Positions 8,282 to 16,089 of a DNA stretch of 64,000 nt are shown here, one piece after another (positions within the stretch are counted from its first letter, which is position 1; each line of letters starts with the position of its first letter). The DNA comes from Hymenobacter latericoloratus (GTDB taxonomy: Bacteria; Bacteroidota; Bacteroidia; Cytophagales; Hymenobacteraceae): assembly GCF_014199535.1 (NCBI RefSeq), contig NZ_JACHNV010000007.1, positions 62,001-126,000 on the forward strand. Reading direction: 5' to 3'. The translations under genes were made by a program, and so were the position numbers. The notes beneath the pieces are model-generated. The model was not told where the DNA came from and searched no databases. It saw only the letters and a list, made by a program, of their open reading frames with translations.

Positions 8282-9163
8282 ATGGCCGCAAAAAAACGTA
8301 CTTCTGCTACTTCCTGCCCCGTTCCGCAAGGTAAACTTCTGCTCATTGGCGGCCACGAGCACAAAGGAGATGCGCCCGAAGATGATGAGAAAGCTGCTCG
8401 GAACGTAAACTTTGCCCCCGAAGCCATCCTGCGTCGTCTGGCCGAGGAAATAGGCGACCGGGGCCCGTTGGTCGTAATTCCTACCGCCTCGGAGCAGTCC
8501 GAAGAATCTGCCCAGGATTATGTCCGGGCTTTTCAGCGCCTGGGGGGGCCGGCTGTTGAGGTGCTCAATATTAAGAGCCGCTCCGAGGCCAACGACGAAG
8601 CCCGCCTTCGGGTACTGGAGGAAGCCGGGGGCGTCCTCTTTACCGGGGGCGACCAGCTGCGCCTAACGGCTTTGTTAGGCGGAAGCTACCTGCAACATCG
8701 CCTGCAGGAGCGCTACTCCTACGATAATTTTATTGTTGCCGGCACCAGCGCCGGGGCCACGGCCATGAGCACGCCCATGGTGTACCAGGGGCGCAACGAT
8801 GCCGGCTACCTGAAGGGGGAAATTCATATTACCACCGGCCTGGAGTTACTGCACGATGTGGCCGTGGACACTCACTTCGTGGCCCGGGGCCGCATTGTGC
8901 GGATGGCCCAGATTCTGGCCACGAATCCGGCCTGCGTGGGCATGGGACTAGAGGAAGATACGGCCGTGCTGGTAACGGAGGGGCAGGAGCTGGAAGTGCT
9001 GGGCAGCGGCCTGGTAGTGATACTGGATGCCCGCGCCTGCAGTTCTACCAACATTCATGAAATAGCGCCCAACACGCCCTTTACGCTGCGCGGGGTGGAG
9101 CTGCACCTGCTGGCCAGCGGCGAACGGTACACGCTACCCATTCAGCCCCGCCTCTATGCGTAG
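8282..9163 (+). CDS. cphB: Cyanophycinase (peptidase family S51)
   Basis: 293 residues from ATG 8282. The family S51 nucleophile lies in AGTSAGATAMS (Ser156), preceded by the FTGGDQ loop (120-125) and followed by DTHFVARGR. Cyanophycinase hydrolyses the storage polymer cyanophycin (multi-L-arginyl-poly-L-aspartate) to beta-Asp-Arg dipeptides. The length fits the cytoplasmic form and no signal peptide is present. Neither cyanophycin synthetase nor isoaspartyl dipeptidase is adjacent, so the partner genes must lie elsewhere, or the enzyme acts on scavenged polymer or another beta-aspartyl substrate. Confidence 0.9.
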   Translation: MAAKKRTSATSCPVPQGKLLLIGGHEHKGDAPEDDEKAARNVNFAPEAILRRLAEEIGDRGPLVVIPTASEQSEESAQDYVRAFQRLGGPAVEVLNIKSRSEANDEARLRVLEEAGGVLFTGGDQLRLTALLGGSYLQHRLQERYSYDNFIVAGTSAGATAMSTPMVYQGRNDAGYLKGEIHITTGLELLHDVAVDTHFVARGRIVRMAQILATNPACVGMGLEEDTAVLVTEGQELEVLGSGLVVILDARACSSTNIHEIAPNTPFTLRGVELHLLASGERYTLPIQPRLYA

Positions 9164-9205
9164 CCCGTGGCTCCAGTAGTACCGCCTTACCGCAGGAGAG
9201 GCGCG

Positions 9206-9245
9206 CGGCCTGATCGGGGAAGCTTAGGCTCCCTTGATCAGGCCG
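9206..9245. terminator. Hairpin overlapping the response-regulator stop codon
   Basis: CGGCCTGATC (9206-9215) and GATCAGGCCG (9236-9245), a perfect 10-bp stem. The right arm lies in the last codons of the regulator gene (GLIKGA), so the coding end doubles as half of the hairpin. Confidence 0.6.
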
Positions 9246-9883
9246 TTTTCCATGGCGTATTTGATCAGGGCGGCCGTGTTCTTGACCTGGGTTTTCTCGA
9301 TAATGTTCTGGCGGTGGGTTTCGATGGTGCGCTTGCTGGTGAATAGCTTTTCGGCTATTTCATTGGTTGTCAGGCCCTCTGCAATAAGCTGCAGCACCTC
9401 CCGTTCGCGGTTTGATAAGTCGCCCTGCTTTTTCAGAGGCTGCTCGTCGCCGCTACCCCCCGTCTGACTCAGAACCTTGCGCAGCATGTTAAGTCCCAGC
9501 TCGCTGCACAGGTAGGCTTTGCCAACAGCCACAGTCTGAATGGCCAGAACGATTTCGGCCTTGTCCACGCTTTTGAGTACGAAGCCACTGGCACCGGCAT
9601 CTAGTAGCTGAGCGATGTTGCGCTCATGGCTCACCATGGATAAAATAAGAATTCGCACGTTGGGGAATTCCTCCCGCAGGCGGCGGGTAGTAGCCAGCCC
9701 ATCCAGCACCGGCATGTTAACATCCAGCACTACTACATCGGCAGGAGTACCCGGCAGCATATCCAGCAGCTCCTGGCCATTGCTGGCTACGCCTACCACC
9801 GTCAGGCCGGGCTCGGGAGCTAGCGCCGCTTGTAGGCCCTCACGCAGAATCGTGTGGTCGTCAACTAAAAAAACTCGAATCAT
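9224..9883 (-). CDS. NarL/FixJ-type response regulator
   Basis: 219 residues from ATG 9883 (MIRVFLVDDHT); the longer frame to 10030 is unlike protein. The receiver domain (1-120) has the acidic pair D8-D9, phospho-acceptor Asp54 in VVLDVNMP and Lys in GFVLKSVDK. The C-terminal LuxR helix-turn-helix (about 150-210) reads LSNREREVLQLIAEGLTTNEIAEKL. It is a DNA-binding two-component regulator. No kinase gene is adjacent; HisKA_3-type kinases such as the one at 41372-44098 are the usual partners, but a pairing is only a guess. Confidence 0.93.
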   Translation of the reverse strand: MIRVFLVDDHTILREGLQAALAPEPGLTVVGVASNGQELLDMLPGTPADVVVLDVNMPVLDGLATTRRLREEFPNVRILILSMVSHERNIAQLLDAGASGFVLKSVDKAEIVLAIQTVAVGKAYLCSELGLNMLRKVLSQTGGSGDEQPLKKQGDLSNREREVLQLIAEGLTTNEIAEKLFTSKRTIETHRQNIIEKTQVKNTAALIKYAMENGLIKGA

Positions 9884-10290
9884 AACAGCGCAAATTAAAC
9901 CTGATGAGCACAAGGAGGCGAAGTAGGGCCTGCCGCGCCTGCTGCCACCCGCGGCGGAGCGGACCCCATAAAAGCCGCCGCCAACTTGCGGTAAACTCCC
10001 TGTTTGCACATACGCAGGTTGCGTACACAAGGTAAGGCTGACCGGGGCCGGCGGATAAGGCTACCCGAGTTTTTATTCTCAGATATAGCCGGCCAAGCGG
10101 GCTGCTCCGTATTAGTCACATCCGTGTTTTTTCAGCAAAACCCGTATAAATTCTTTCTCAAGAATTTCACTTGCCTGGAAAGTTTGTCCGTATAGCCAAG
10201 GGAAAATGCGTGGCAGTTTGCTGCTACGCGGTTTTCCGGCAAAAAGCGGTCAGGCTCAGGTTCGCTTTTTCTCACTTCTGGACACTTTTT
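9884..10290. other. Intergenic region between divergent genes
   Basis: About 400 bases with no credible coding frame. It contains the control regions of the divergent response regulator and lipoprotein genes; no clear operator or promoter consensus could be picked out. Confidence 0.45.
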
Positions 10291-10641
10291 ATGCTTAAAG
10301 CACGCACATTCTGGCTGGCCGCGGTTCTCCTGGGCGCCGGCCTCAGCCTAACGGGCTGTAACGGCGACAAAGGCCGTGACGCCAATACGGAAACCACCAC
10401 CGAAGCCAGTGGCGACGTGGACAGCAACGGCAGCGCCGATATCAACGGCTACCCCGATGCCACCTCCGATTCGCTGACAGCCGGCACTCAGGCGGGCGAA
10501 AACAACGCTCAATCCCGGCCGGATGAAACCAAAGGAGCCGGCTCGCCAGAAACTACCGTTCCGGTGGGCACCACCAGCGGCAGCGCCGGTACTACTTCCG
10601 GTGCCGGAGGCAGCACGGGCTCCACTACCGGCGGCCAGTAA
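10291..10641 (+). CDS. Small lipoprotein with a Thr/Ser/Gly-rich tail
   Basis: 116 residues from ATG 10291; the frame upstream to 10171 is unlikely to be coding. Signal peptide with lipobox LSLTGC (Cys at about 23). The mature part is low-complexity and acidic (Asp, Asn, Thr, Ser) and ends in a Gly/Ser/Thr tail (TTSGSAGTTSGAGGSTGSTTGGQ type). No domain is recognised. The next gene, 65 bases downstream, encodes a secreted protein made almost entirely of similar TTSG units, so the two probably form one unit. Confidence 0.75.
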   Translation: MLKARTFWLAAVLLGAGLSLTGCNGDKGRDANTETTTEASGDVDSNGSADINGYPDATSDSLTAGTQAGENNAQSRPDETKGAGSPETTVPVGTTSGSAGTTSGAGGSTGSTTGGQ

Positions 10642-10706
10642 GAGGCTGTAACCCGTCCGTTTTTCTTATTTCTTTTCTTTTCCCAACCATCCACTCTTTC
10701 TGCGCT

Positions 10707-11162
10707 ATGAAAAAAGTAACTGTTTTCCTCGGCACTGCCCTTATGGCCGCCTTTGTTGCTACGGCCGGCATTGAAGCAACTTCGGCCGCCTCCACCACCG
10801 ACCAGGGCACTACCACAGGCGGTACGGGTGGTGGCAGCACCAGTGGCACTACTACCAGCGGCAGCACAACCGGCACCATGACGTCGGGTGGCACCACCAG
10901 CGGTACCACGACCTCGGGCAGCATGACCAGCGGTTCAACCAGCGGCACCATGACCTCGGGCAGCATGTCGGGTTCCGGCTCCACGTCCGGCACCATGACG
11001 TCGGGCTCTACTACCTCGGCTTCGGGCCGCTCTACCTCGGGCTCCGGCCGGATGTCCAACAAAAAGAAATCGTCCTCTACGCGCACCACCTCGGGCTCGG
11101 GCCGCACCACCAGCGGCGGCACCACCTCAGGTCGCACGACTAGCGGCAGCACCACGTACTAA
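10707..11162 (+). CDS. Secreted Thr/Ser/Gly repeat protein
   Basis: 151 residues from ATG 10707. A signal peptide (MKKVTVFLGTALMAAFVATAG) is followed by irregular repeats of TSG, TTSGS and GTMTSG from residue 30 to the end, interrupted by one basic patch (RMSNKKKSSSTR, about 114-125), ending in Tyr. The composition is like glycosylated or adhesive cell-surface filaments; Thr/Ser-rich secreted proteins of Bacteroidota are often O-glycosylated, but no glycosylation motif is diagnostic here. Function is unknown. The DNA is a degenerate tandem of ACC-AGC-GGC codons, so copy number may vary between strains. Confidence 0.8.
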   Translation: MKKVTVFLGTALMAAFVATAGIEATSAASTTDQGTTTGGTGGGSTSGTTTSGSTTGTMTSGGTTSGTTTSGSMTSGSTSGTMTSGSMSGSGSTSGTMTSGSTTSASGRSTSGSGRMSNKKKSSSTRTTSGSGRTTSGGTTSGRTTSGSTTY

Positions 11163-11184
11163 GCTCCCGCAGCAGTAGGTATTT

Positions 11185-11257
11185 CCGAGCCTGATAAGAG
11201 GCCTGAAGCCCTGGCCCAGCGCTAAGGGTAGCTTTTCAGGCCCTTTATCAGGCTCGG
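11185..11257. terminator. Long hairpin after the repeat protein gene
   Basis: CCGAGCCTGATAAgaGGCCTGAA (from 11185) pairs with TTCAGGCCcTTTATCAGGCTCGG (to 11257), about 20 bp with small bulges. Confidence 0.75.
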
Positions 11258-11343
11258 TATGATTATGCCACAGGCCGTTCGTGTTGCTCTGCTTGTTCGT
11301 ACTAATTCTCTGATCCTTTTTTTTCCCCTTGTCCGGATACGGC

Positions 11344-12873
11344 ATGCCAGCTTTGTACTCGGTGTTGCGGCGCCCTTTTGAAGTAGATCTGCGTGCCCTG
11401 GCTCTGTTGCGAGCCGCCGTAGCCGTTGTGTTGCTGCTGGATATCGGTATCCGAAGCACTGATCTGGAAGCGCACTACTCCAATATGGGTGTGCTGCCGC
11501 TGCCCGTGCTGCTACAGCATAACTGGACGCCCTACCAATTTTCTCTGCACGCCAGCAGTGGGCTTTGGCAGGTGCAAGCCGTGCTGTTCTTGCTGGCGGC
11601 GGCCGCGGCCGTAGCTTTATTTCTGGGTTACCGAACCCGGCTGATGACGCTGCTCTCCTGGGTGCTGCTGGTATCGGTGCAAAACCGTAACCCCCTGATT
11701 CTGCAGGGCGGTGACGACCTGCTGCGCATGCTCCTGTTTTGGGGATTTTTTCTGCCCTGGGGCCGGGTGTATTCCCTGGATTCCCGCGGTAAGCCCCTGC
11801 CCGCAACCATGCAGTATGCCAGTGCCGCCACCCTGGCCTATGTGGTGCAGCTGGCCCTGGTGTACTGGTGCACGGCCCTGCTCAAGAGCAGTCCCGAGTG
11901 GCGTGAGCAAGGCACGGCCCTCTACTACGCCCTCAGCCTCGACCAGGTGCTGCTGCCCGGCGGCCGGCTGCTGTACCCCTATCCGGGGCTGATGCAGGCA
12001 CTGACCTGGGTTACCTTCTACACGGAGCTGCTGCTGCCCTTCGTGCTGTTTATCCCGTGGCGGGTGCCGTGGTGGCGGCTGCTATTTGTAGGCGTGATGT
12101 ACGGCTTTCATCTGGGCATCAGCCTGACCTTGTTCGTGGGGCTGTTTTTCCTGATTAATATGGCCTCCGTGCTGGGCTTGCTGCCCGGTAGCGCCATGGA
12201 CTGGCTGGAGCGGCGGCTGGTGCCTGCCTACCAGCGCCTGGGCCCCCGGGTAGCGGCCCGCCTGCGCCAGCCCTGGGGCAGCCGTTTGGTGGGGCTGCGT
12301 GGCGCCGTGCGCCTGCGGATAGAAACGGCCTTCGAGCTTTCCGCCGGCGCCCGTGCCCTGCTCCGCTCCACCCGCGAAGGGCTGGTGCTGGGGTTGCTGG
12401 CCTACGTGTGCTGGTGGAACCTCGACAGCATTGTGCGCCCCGAATGGGCTATGCGGCCCTCTATGCGGTGGCTGGGCTACCTCATCCGGACCGACCAGCA
12501 CTGGGGCATGTTTGCTCCCTCCGTGTTCAAGGACGACGGCTGGTACATTCTGGACGGCACCACCACCACCGGCCAGCACCTGGACCTGAACCGGCAGGGC
12601 CGGCCCACCACTTCCCGCAAGCCGGCCTCCGTGGTGGCTTTATTCCGCAACGACCGGTGGCGCAAGTATTCCGAGAATTATCTGTTCGTGGATAACTCGT
12701 ACATGCGGCCCTATTACTGCAATTACCTGCTGCGCATCTGGCACGAAGACCCCACACATCCGCCACTGCGTCAGCTCGAGGTTATTTACATGAAGGAAGT
12801 GTCGTTGCCTGACTACAAAGTAGCGGGCCCTACCCGCGAGGTGCTGTGCGGCTGTGCCCCGGCCGCTCCGTGA
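11344..12873 (+). CDS. HTTM domain membrane protein
   Basis: 509 residues from ATG 11344 (MPALYSVLRRPFEVDLRALALLR). The N-terminal half has about seven hydrophobic segments (near 20-40, 75-95, 100-120, 155-175, 215-240, 250-280) and the HTTM pattern: RALALLRAAVA, LHASSGLW, NRNPLILQGGDDLLRMLLFW with a polar Asp-Asp pair, and WCTALLKSSPEW. HTTM is related to vitamin K-dependent gamma-carboxylase. The C-terminal soluble part (about 380-509) carries WGMFAPSVFKDDGWYILDGT, typical of the bacterial family. Role unknown; the gene follows a terminator and is close to an MBL hydrolase gene. Confidence 0.87.
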   Translation: MPALYSVLRRPFEVDLRALALLRAAVAVVLLLDIGIRSTDLEAHYSNMGVLPLPVLLQHNWTPYQFSLHASSGLWQVQAVLFLLAAAAAVALFLGYRTRLMTLLSWVLLVSVQNRNPLILQGGDDLLRMLLFWGFFLPWGRVYSLDSRGKPLPATMQYASAATLAYVVQLALVYWCTALLKSSPEWREQGTALYYALSLDQVLLPGGRLLYPYPGLMQALTWVTFYTELLLPFVLFIPWRVPWWRLLFVGVMYGFHLGISLTLFVGLFFLINMASVLGLLPGSAMDWLERRLVPAYQRLGPRVAARLRQPWGSRLVGLRGAVRLRIETAFELSAGARALLRSTREGLVLGLLAYVCWWNLDSIVRPEWAMRPSMRWLGYLIRTDQHWGMFAPSVFKDDGWYILDGTTTTGQHLDLNRQGRPTTSRKPASVVALFRNDRWRKYSENYLFVDNSYMRPYYCNYLLRIWHEDPTHPPLRQLEVIYMKEVSLPDYKVAGPTREVLCGCAPAAP

Positions 12874-12924
12874 GCGTAACTGCCTGGCGCAGTCGATTTG
12901 TTCTACTCTTATTCTCTCCCTCCC

Positions 12925-13956
12925 ATGACGAATTCATCAGAAGAAAAACCCACTGCAAACCGCGCCAACACACCCGCCCTGTTTCCGGTTGTACCCGGCA
13001 TCTGGGGGCGGCGCGACGTATTCGCTAACCTCTTCTACGTGCGGGCTCAGGAGCAGCCTACTACCTCCTGGGTGCTGGTAGATGCCGGTCTGCCCGGCTC
13101 CGGTAGCAAAGTCCGGCACACTGCCGAATACCTGTTCGGGGCCGGTAACCCGCCCGCCGCTATTGTGCTCACCCACGGCCATTTCGACCACGTCGGCGCG
13201 CTGCCTTACCTGCTTAAGCTCTGGCCTACCGTTACGGTGTACGCTCATCCGCTAGAGCTGCCTTATCTCACGGGCCTTTCTGCCTACCCCCCGCCCGACC
13301 CCACGGTAGGCGGAGGCGCCATGGCGGCCATGTCGTTTCTGTATCCGAAAGCGCCGCTTAACCTGGGCAACCGGGTGCAGCCCCTGCCCCCCGATGGCAC
13401 GGTGCCCCACCTGCCGGGCTGGCGCTGGCTGTTTACCCCGGGCCATACGCCCGGCCACGTGTCGTTCTACCGCGAGCAGGACCGTCTGCTGCTGGCCGGC
13501 GACGCCTTCGTGACGACCAAGCAGGAGTCGGCAATTGCGGTGTGGCAGCAGCGGCAGGAAGTGAACGGCCCGCCGGCTTACTTTACTCCCAACTGGCCCG
13601 AGGCGCACCGGTCGGTAACTCTGCTGGCGGAGCTGCAACCTTTGGTAGCAGCCACCGGCCACGGCGTTCCGATGCAGGGCGAAGTGCTGCAGCGCGAGCT
13701 GAGCCGCCTGGCTCAGGAATTTGAAGAACTGGCCGTGCCGGCTCAGGGCCGCTACGTGGGTCGGCCGGCTACCGCCGATGCTACTGGGGTGGTGTACCTG
13801 CCACCGGCCCCTGAGCGCCGGGTGCCACTGTGGGCCGTAGGCGCCGGGGTAGCGCTGGTTGCGGGCCTGTACTGGCTGCGGGGCCGCCGCCCGGCCGCAC
13901 CCAAGGGTACTTATACGGGTGATGCGCGGGCGTACCGCCGCCCGGGCGCTAGGTAA
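12925..13956 (+). CDS. MBL-fold hydrolase with a C-terminal membrane anchor
   Basis: 343 residues from ATG 12925. The metallo-beta-lactamase motif THGHFDH has metal ligands His84, His86, Asp88 and His89, with further ligands in FTPGHTPGHVSF and LLAGDAF. This is a two-metal hydrolase of the glyoxalase II/lactonase kind; the substrate is unknown. After the catalytic domain comes a linker and one hydrophobic segment near residues 305-325 (LWAVGAGVALVAGLYWL) followed by Arg residues, which would tether it to the membrane with the catalytic domain on one side. The tail anchor is unusual for the family. It starts 51 bases after the HTTM gene and is probably co-transcribed. Confidence 0.85.
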   Translation: MTNSSEEKPTANRANTPALFPVVPGIWGRRDVFANLFYVRAQEQPTTSWVLVDAGLPGSGSKVRHTAEYLFGAGNPPAAIVLTHGHFDHVGALPYLLKLWPTVTVYAHPLELPYLTGLSAYPPPDPTVGGGAMAAMSFLYPKAPLNLGNRVQPLPPDGTVPHLPGWRWLFTPGHTPGHVSFYREQDRLLLAGDAFVTTKQESAIAVWQQRQEVNGPPAYFTPNWPEAHRSVTLLAELQPLVAATGHGVPMQGEVLQRELSRLAQEFEELAVPAQGRYVGRPATADATGVVYLPPAPERRVPLWAVGAGVALVAGLYWLRGRRPAAPKGTYTGDARAYRRPGAR

Positions 13957-13962
13957 GCGCCC
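13944..13962 (+). terminator. Short hairpin at the end of the MBL gene
   Basis: GGGCGCT / AGCGCCC with a 5-base loop, spanning the stop codon; a T run occurs about 25 bases later. Confidence 0.5.
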
Positions 13963-14176
13963 GTTAGGTACCACAGGAGCCCGGGTTTTTTTCTGAAGCA
14001 TGACACTGGTGGTCAGCCTTCGGAGGCTGAATGCCCAGCGCCTGCCTGGCCACGAAAAGGCCGGGTTTCCCGGCTACCTGCTTTCTTCAAGGCAATACCG
14101 TGTGGTTGCAGCCCCGCTCTCCGCCGCCTTCCCGCGGGGTGGGGCGGGGCTGTACCGGTTATACACCCACCCGCAT

Positions 14177-15064
14177 ATGACTTTTTCCCTGCTTCGTGAT
14201 GTAACAGACGTCCGTCGCCAGCTGGTGGCGTTGCGGCACCTGTGTTTGCGGCGGCACTCCATTTCGGAGCTGACCGGGCGCATCCGGCGGCTACTCACAA
14301 ACCATCCCGTGCGCTGCATTGAGCTTCCGGCCGGGATTGTGCTGTACCGGGGGGTAGTGCGCCAAAAGCCTCCCGTGTACTGGTCGGAGGTTTCCTATCC
14401 GCCCGCCGGGCGGGTGCAGCACGATCAGCGGGCTAACCGGGCGGGGCAGCCCATGTTTTACGCCAGCGCCACCTGGCACCCGCCCTTTTTTGAGGCGGGT
14501 GTGCAGCCCGATGATCTGATTGTTATCAGCCGCTGGATCAGTCGGGAGCCCCTGCGACTGGTAAGCTTCCACGAGCCTGATCAGTGCCCCGATGATCCGC
14601 ACGCCGACCGCAACCAAGTGCTCGGGCAGGCCCGCGCCGCTCTGCCCGAGCCGGCCCGCCTGGTAGCGGCCTTTCTTACGCGCGTGTTCACCAAGCCGGT
14701 TTCAAGGCACAACAGCCACCACTACCGCCTCTCAGTAGCCGTAGCGGAGGCCTGTGAGCTGGGAACGGCGTTTGATGGCTTGCTGTATCCTTCGGCCGCC
14801 ATGACCTCGCCGGCGCACAACCTGGCCCTGCACCCCAGTTGCCTGGATTCCGGAAAACTGGCGCTGCAGTACGTGGAGCATTTGCGGGTTAACCAGGTGG
14901 GAGTAGAAACCCTGGACGTATGCTCCCTCGACTTTGCCAACCGCTTTCATGAGGATGGGCGCCTGCACTGGCTGGGCCAGCCCGGAAACTGGGTTTTACG
15001 CGAGGCTGGCCACAGCTCCGTTTACTATTTGGGAGACAGCGGGCAGTGGAATCCGGCAGAGTAG
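14177..15064 (+). CDS. RES domain protein
   Basis: 295 residues from ATG 14177; an ATG at 14000 would add a Pro/Arg-rich stretch that looks non-coding. The RES pattern is visible: LPAGIVLYRGV (about 53-63), then RANRAGQPMFYAS (about 89-101) with the conserved Arg, and GLLYPSAA further on. RES proteins share the fold of ADP-ribosyltransferases, and several are toxins that degrade NAD or modify proteins, paired with an Xre/DUF2384 antitoxin. No such antitoxin gene flanks this one, and the protein is longer than typical RES toxins (about 150-230), so it may be a non-toxin member. Confidence 0.75.
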   Translation: MTFSLLRDVTDVRRQLVALRHLCLRRHSISELTGRIRRLLTNHPVRCIELPAGIVLYRGVVRQKPPVYWSEVSYPPAGRVQHDQRANRAGQPMFYASATWHPPFFEAGVQPDDLIVISRWISREPLRLVSFHEPDQCPDDPHADRNQVLGQARAALPEPARLVAAFLTRVFTKPVSRHNSHHYRLSVAVAEACELGTAFDGLLYPSAAMTSPAHNLALHPSCLDSGKLALQYVEHLRVNQVGVETLDVCSLDFANRFHEDGRLHWLGQPGNWVLREAGHSSVYYLGDSGQWNPAE

Positions 15065-15169
15065 TCGGCTAATAGGAAGAAGACGTTGAGCTTATGAACG
15101 ACCAGACTGTCAAACAATTAGGATAATAGTTAAATGCTAATATTTTTTTAGCTATTTCTACGTATAAGT

Positions 15170-15194
15170 ACGTGTTTGTTTGAAATAAACACGT
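15170..15194. promoter_or_regulatory. Inverted repeat upstream of the ferritin-like gene pair
   Basis: ACGTGTTT (15170-15177) and AAACACGT (15187-15194), a perfect 8-bp dyad in an AT-rich stretch about 80 bases before the start codon, overlapping a weak TATTTTG element at 15194-15200. It is a candidate operator; the regulator is unknown. Confidence 0.45.
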
Positions 15195-15274
15195 ATTTTG
15201 ATGGAATAGGAGGGTGTTTTCCAAGGCATCGGCGTACAACGGGGCGTGTTTCACCTTGATACTCGCTACCTCCT

Positions 15275-16027
15275 ATGATGACAAATTCCCCTTCCCAGAC
15301 CCCTGAGTCGGCTGCTACTCCGGCCGGGGTACCGCGCCGTGACTTTCTGCGCTACACGGGTGCCAGCCTTGCCCTGGGTGGGCTGCTGCTGACTGGCTGC
15401 GACGATGACTCCGACAACGTCAATGACAACCTGCTCGACGTAGGCTCCGGCGACACCGGCATTCTAAACTACGCCTACGCCCTGGAACAGCTGGAAGCTG
15501 CCTTCTACGCCCAGATTAAAAACGGCGACTATTACAAAGGCCTGGGCGCCAACAGCGCCGAAAAGCAGATTCTCGACGACCTGGCCCTGCACGAAAGAGC
15601 CCACGTTGATTTCTTCCGCGGGGCCCTCAACACCAACGCCATTAAGGCGCTGGAGCCGGAGTTCGGGGCTATCAACTTCAATGACCGCAACAGCGTGCTC
15701 ACCAACGCACAGGCCTTCGAAGACCTAGGGGTAGCGGCTTACAACGGCGCTGGCCGTTTTATCACGTCGGCGGCCAACCTGGTGCTGGCCGGTAAAATTG
15801 TTTCGGTAGAAGCGCGTCACGCCGCCCTCATCCGCGACCTGCGCCAGTACAACAGCTTCGTGGCCGGCGATGTAGTGGACCTGTTCACCCCAACTTCCGA
15901 AACCTCGGCTCCGGGCGCGGGTACGGGCACGGGCAAAGAAAAGTCGCTGCGGCCCCAGCAAGTACTGAGTGTTGCCAACCAGTTCTTGAAAGCGGGCTCC
16001 AAGCTCAGCGCCAACAGCTTCAGCTAG
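15275..16027 (+). CDS. Ferritin-like lipoprotein with a Tat-type signal
   Basis: 250 residues from ATG 15275 (a second ATG follows directly). The N-terminus has a twin-arginine motif, RRDFLRYTG (21-29), a hydrophobic stretch and a lipobox LLLTGC (Cys42), so a folded, lipid-anchored periplasmic protein is likely. The mature part is a ferritin-like helical bundle: LNYAYALEQLEAAFYAQI, DLALHERAHVDFF and VSVEARHAALIRDL carry Glu and His in ExxH positions. It belongs to the Dps/ferritin-like group often found as tandem pairs in Bacteroidota; a role in iron or stress response is inferred only. It is followed after 62 bases by a homologous gene. Confidence 0.85.
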   Translation: MMTNSPSQTPESAATPAGVPRRDFLRYTGASLALGGLLLTGCDDDSDNVNDNLLDVGSGDTGILNYAYALEQLEAAFYAQIKNGDYYKGLGANSAEKQILDDLALHERAHVDFFRGALNTNAIKALEPEFGAINFNDRNSVLTNAQAFEDLGVAAYNGAGRFITSAANLVLAGKIVSVEARHAALIRDLRQYNSFVAGDVVDLFTPTSETSAPGAGTGTGKEKSLRPQQVLSVANQFLKAGSKLSANSFS

Positions 16028-16089
16028 GCCCCGGCTTCCGCTTTCTGCACTACCGTTTTCCTACCCCCTCCTTAGCCATTCACTCCATC

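Noticed and set aside
10800..11160. Tandem repeats as a CRISPR array
   Set aside because: The repeats are short, irregular codon repeats in an open frame with a signal peptide; there are no spacers of constant length and no cas genes.
14000..14176. N-terminal extension of the RES protein from ATG 14000
   Set aside because: The added residues are Arg/Pro/Ala-rich with no fold-like pattern, and the domain starts cleanly at ATG 14177.
14177..15064. RES-Xre toxin-antitoxin module
   Set aside because: No Xre/DUF2384 frame is found within 1 kb on either strand; called only as a RES domain protein.
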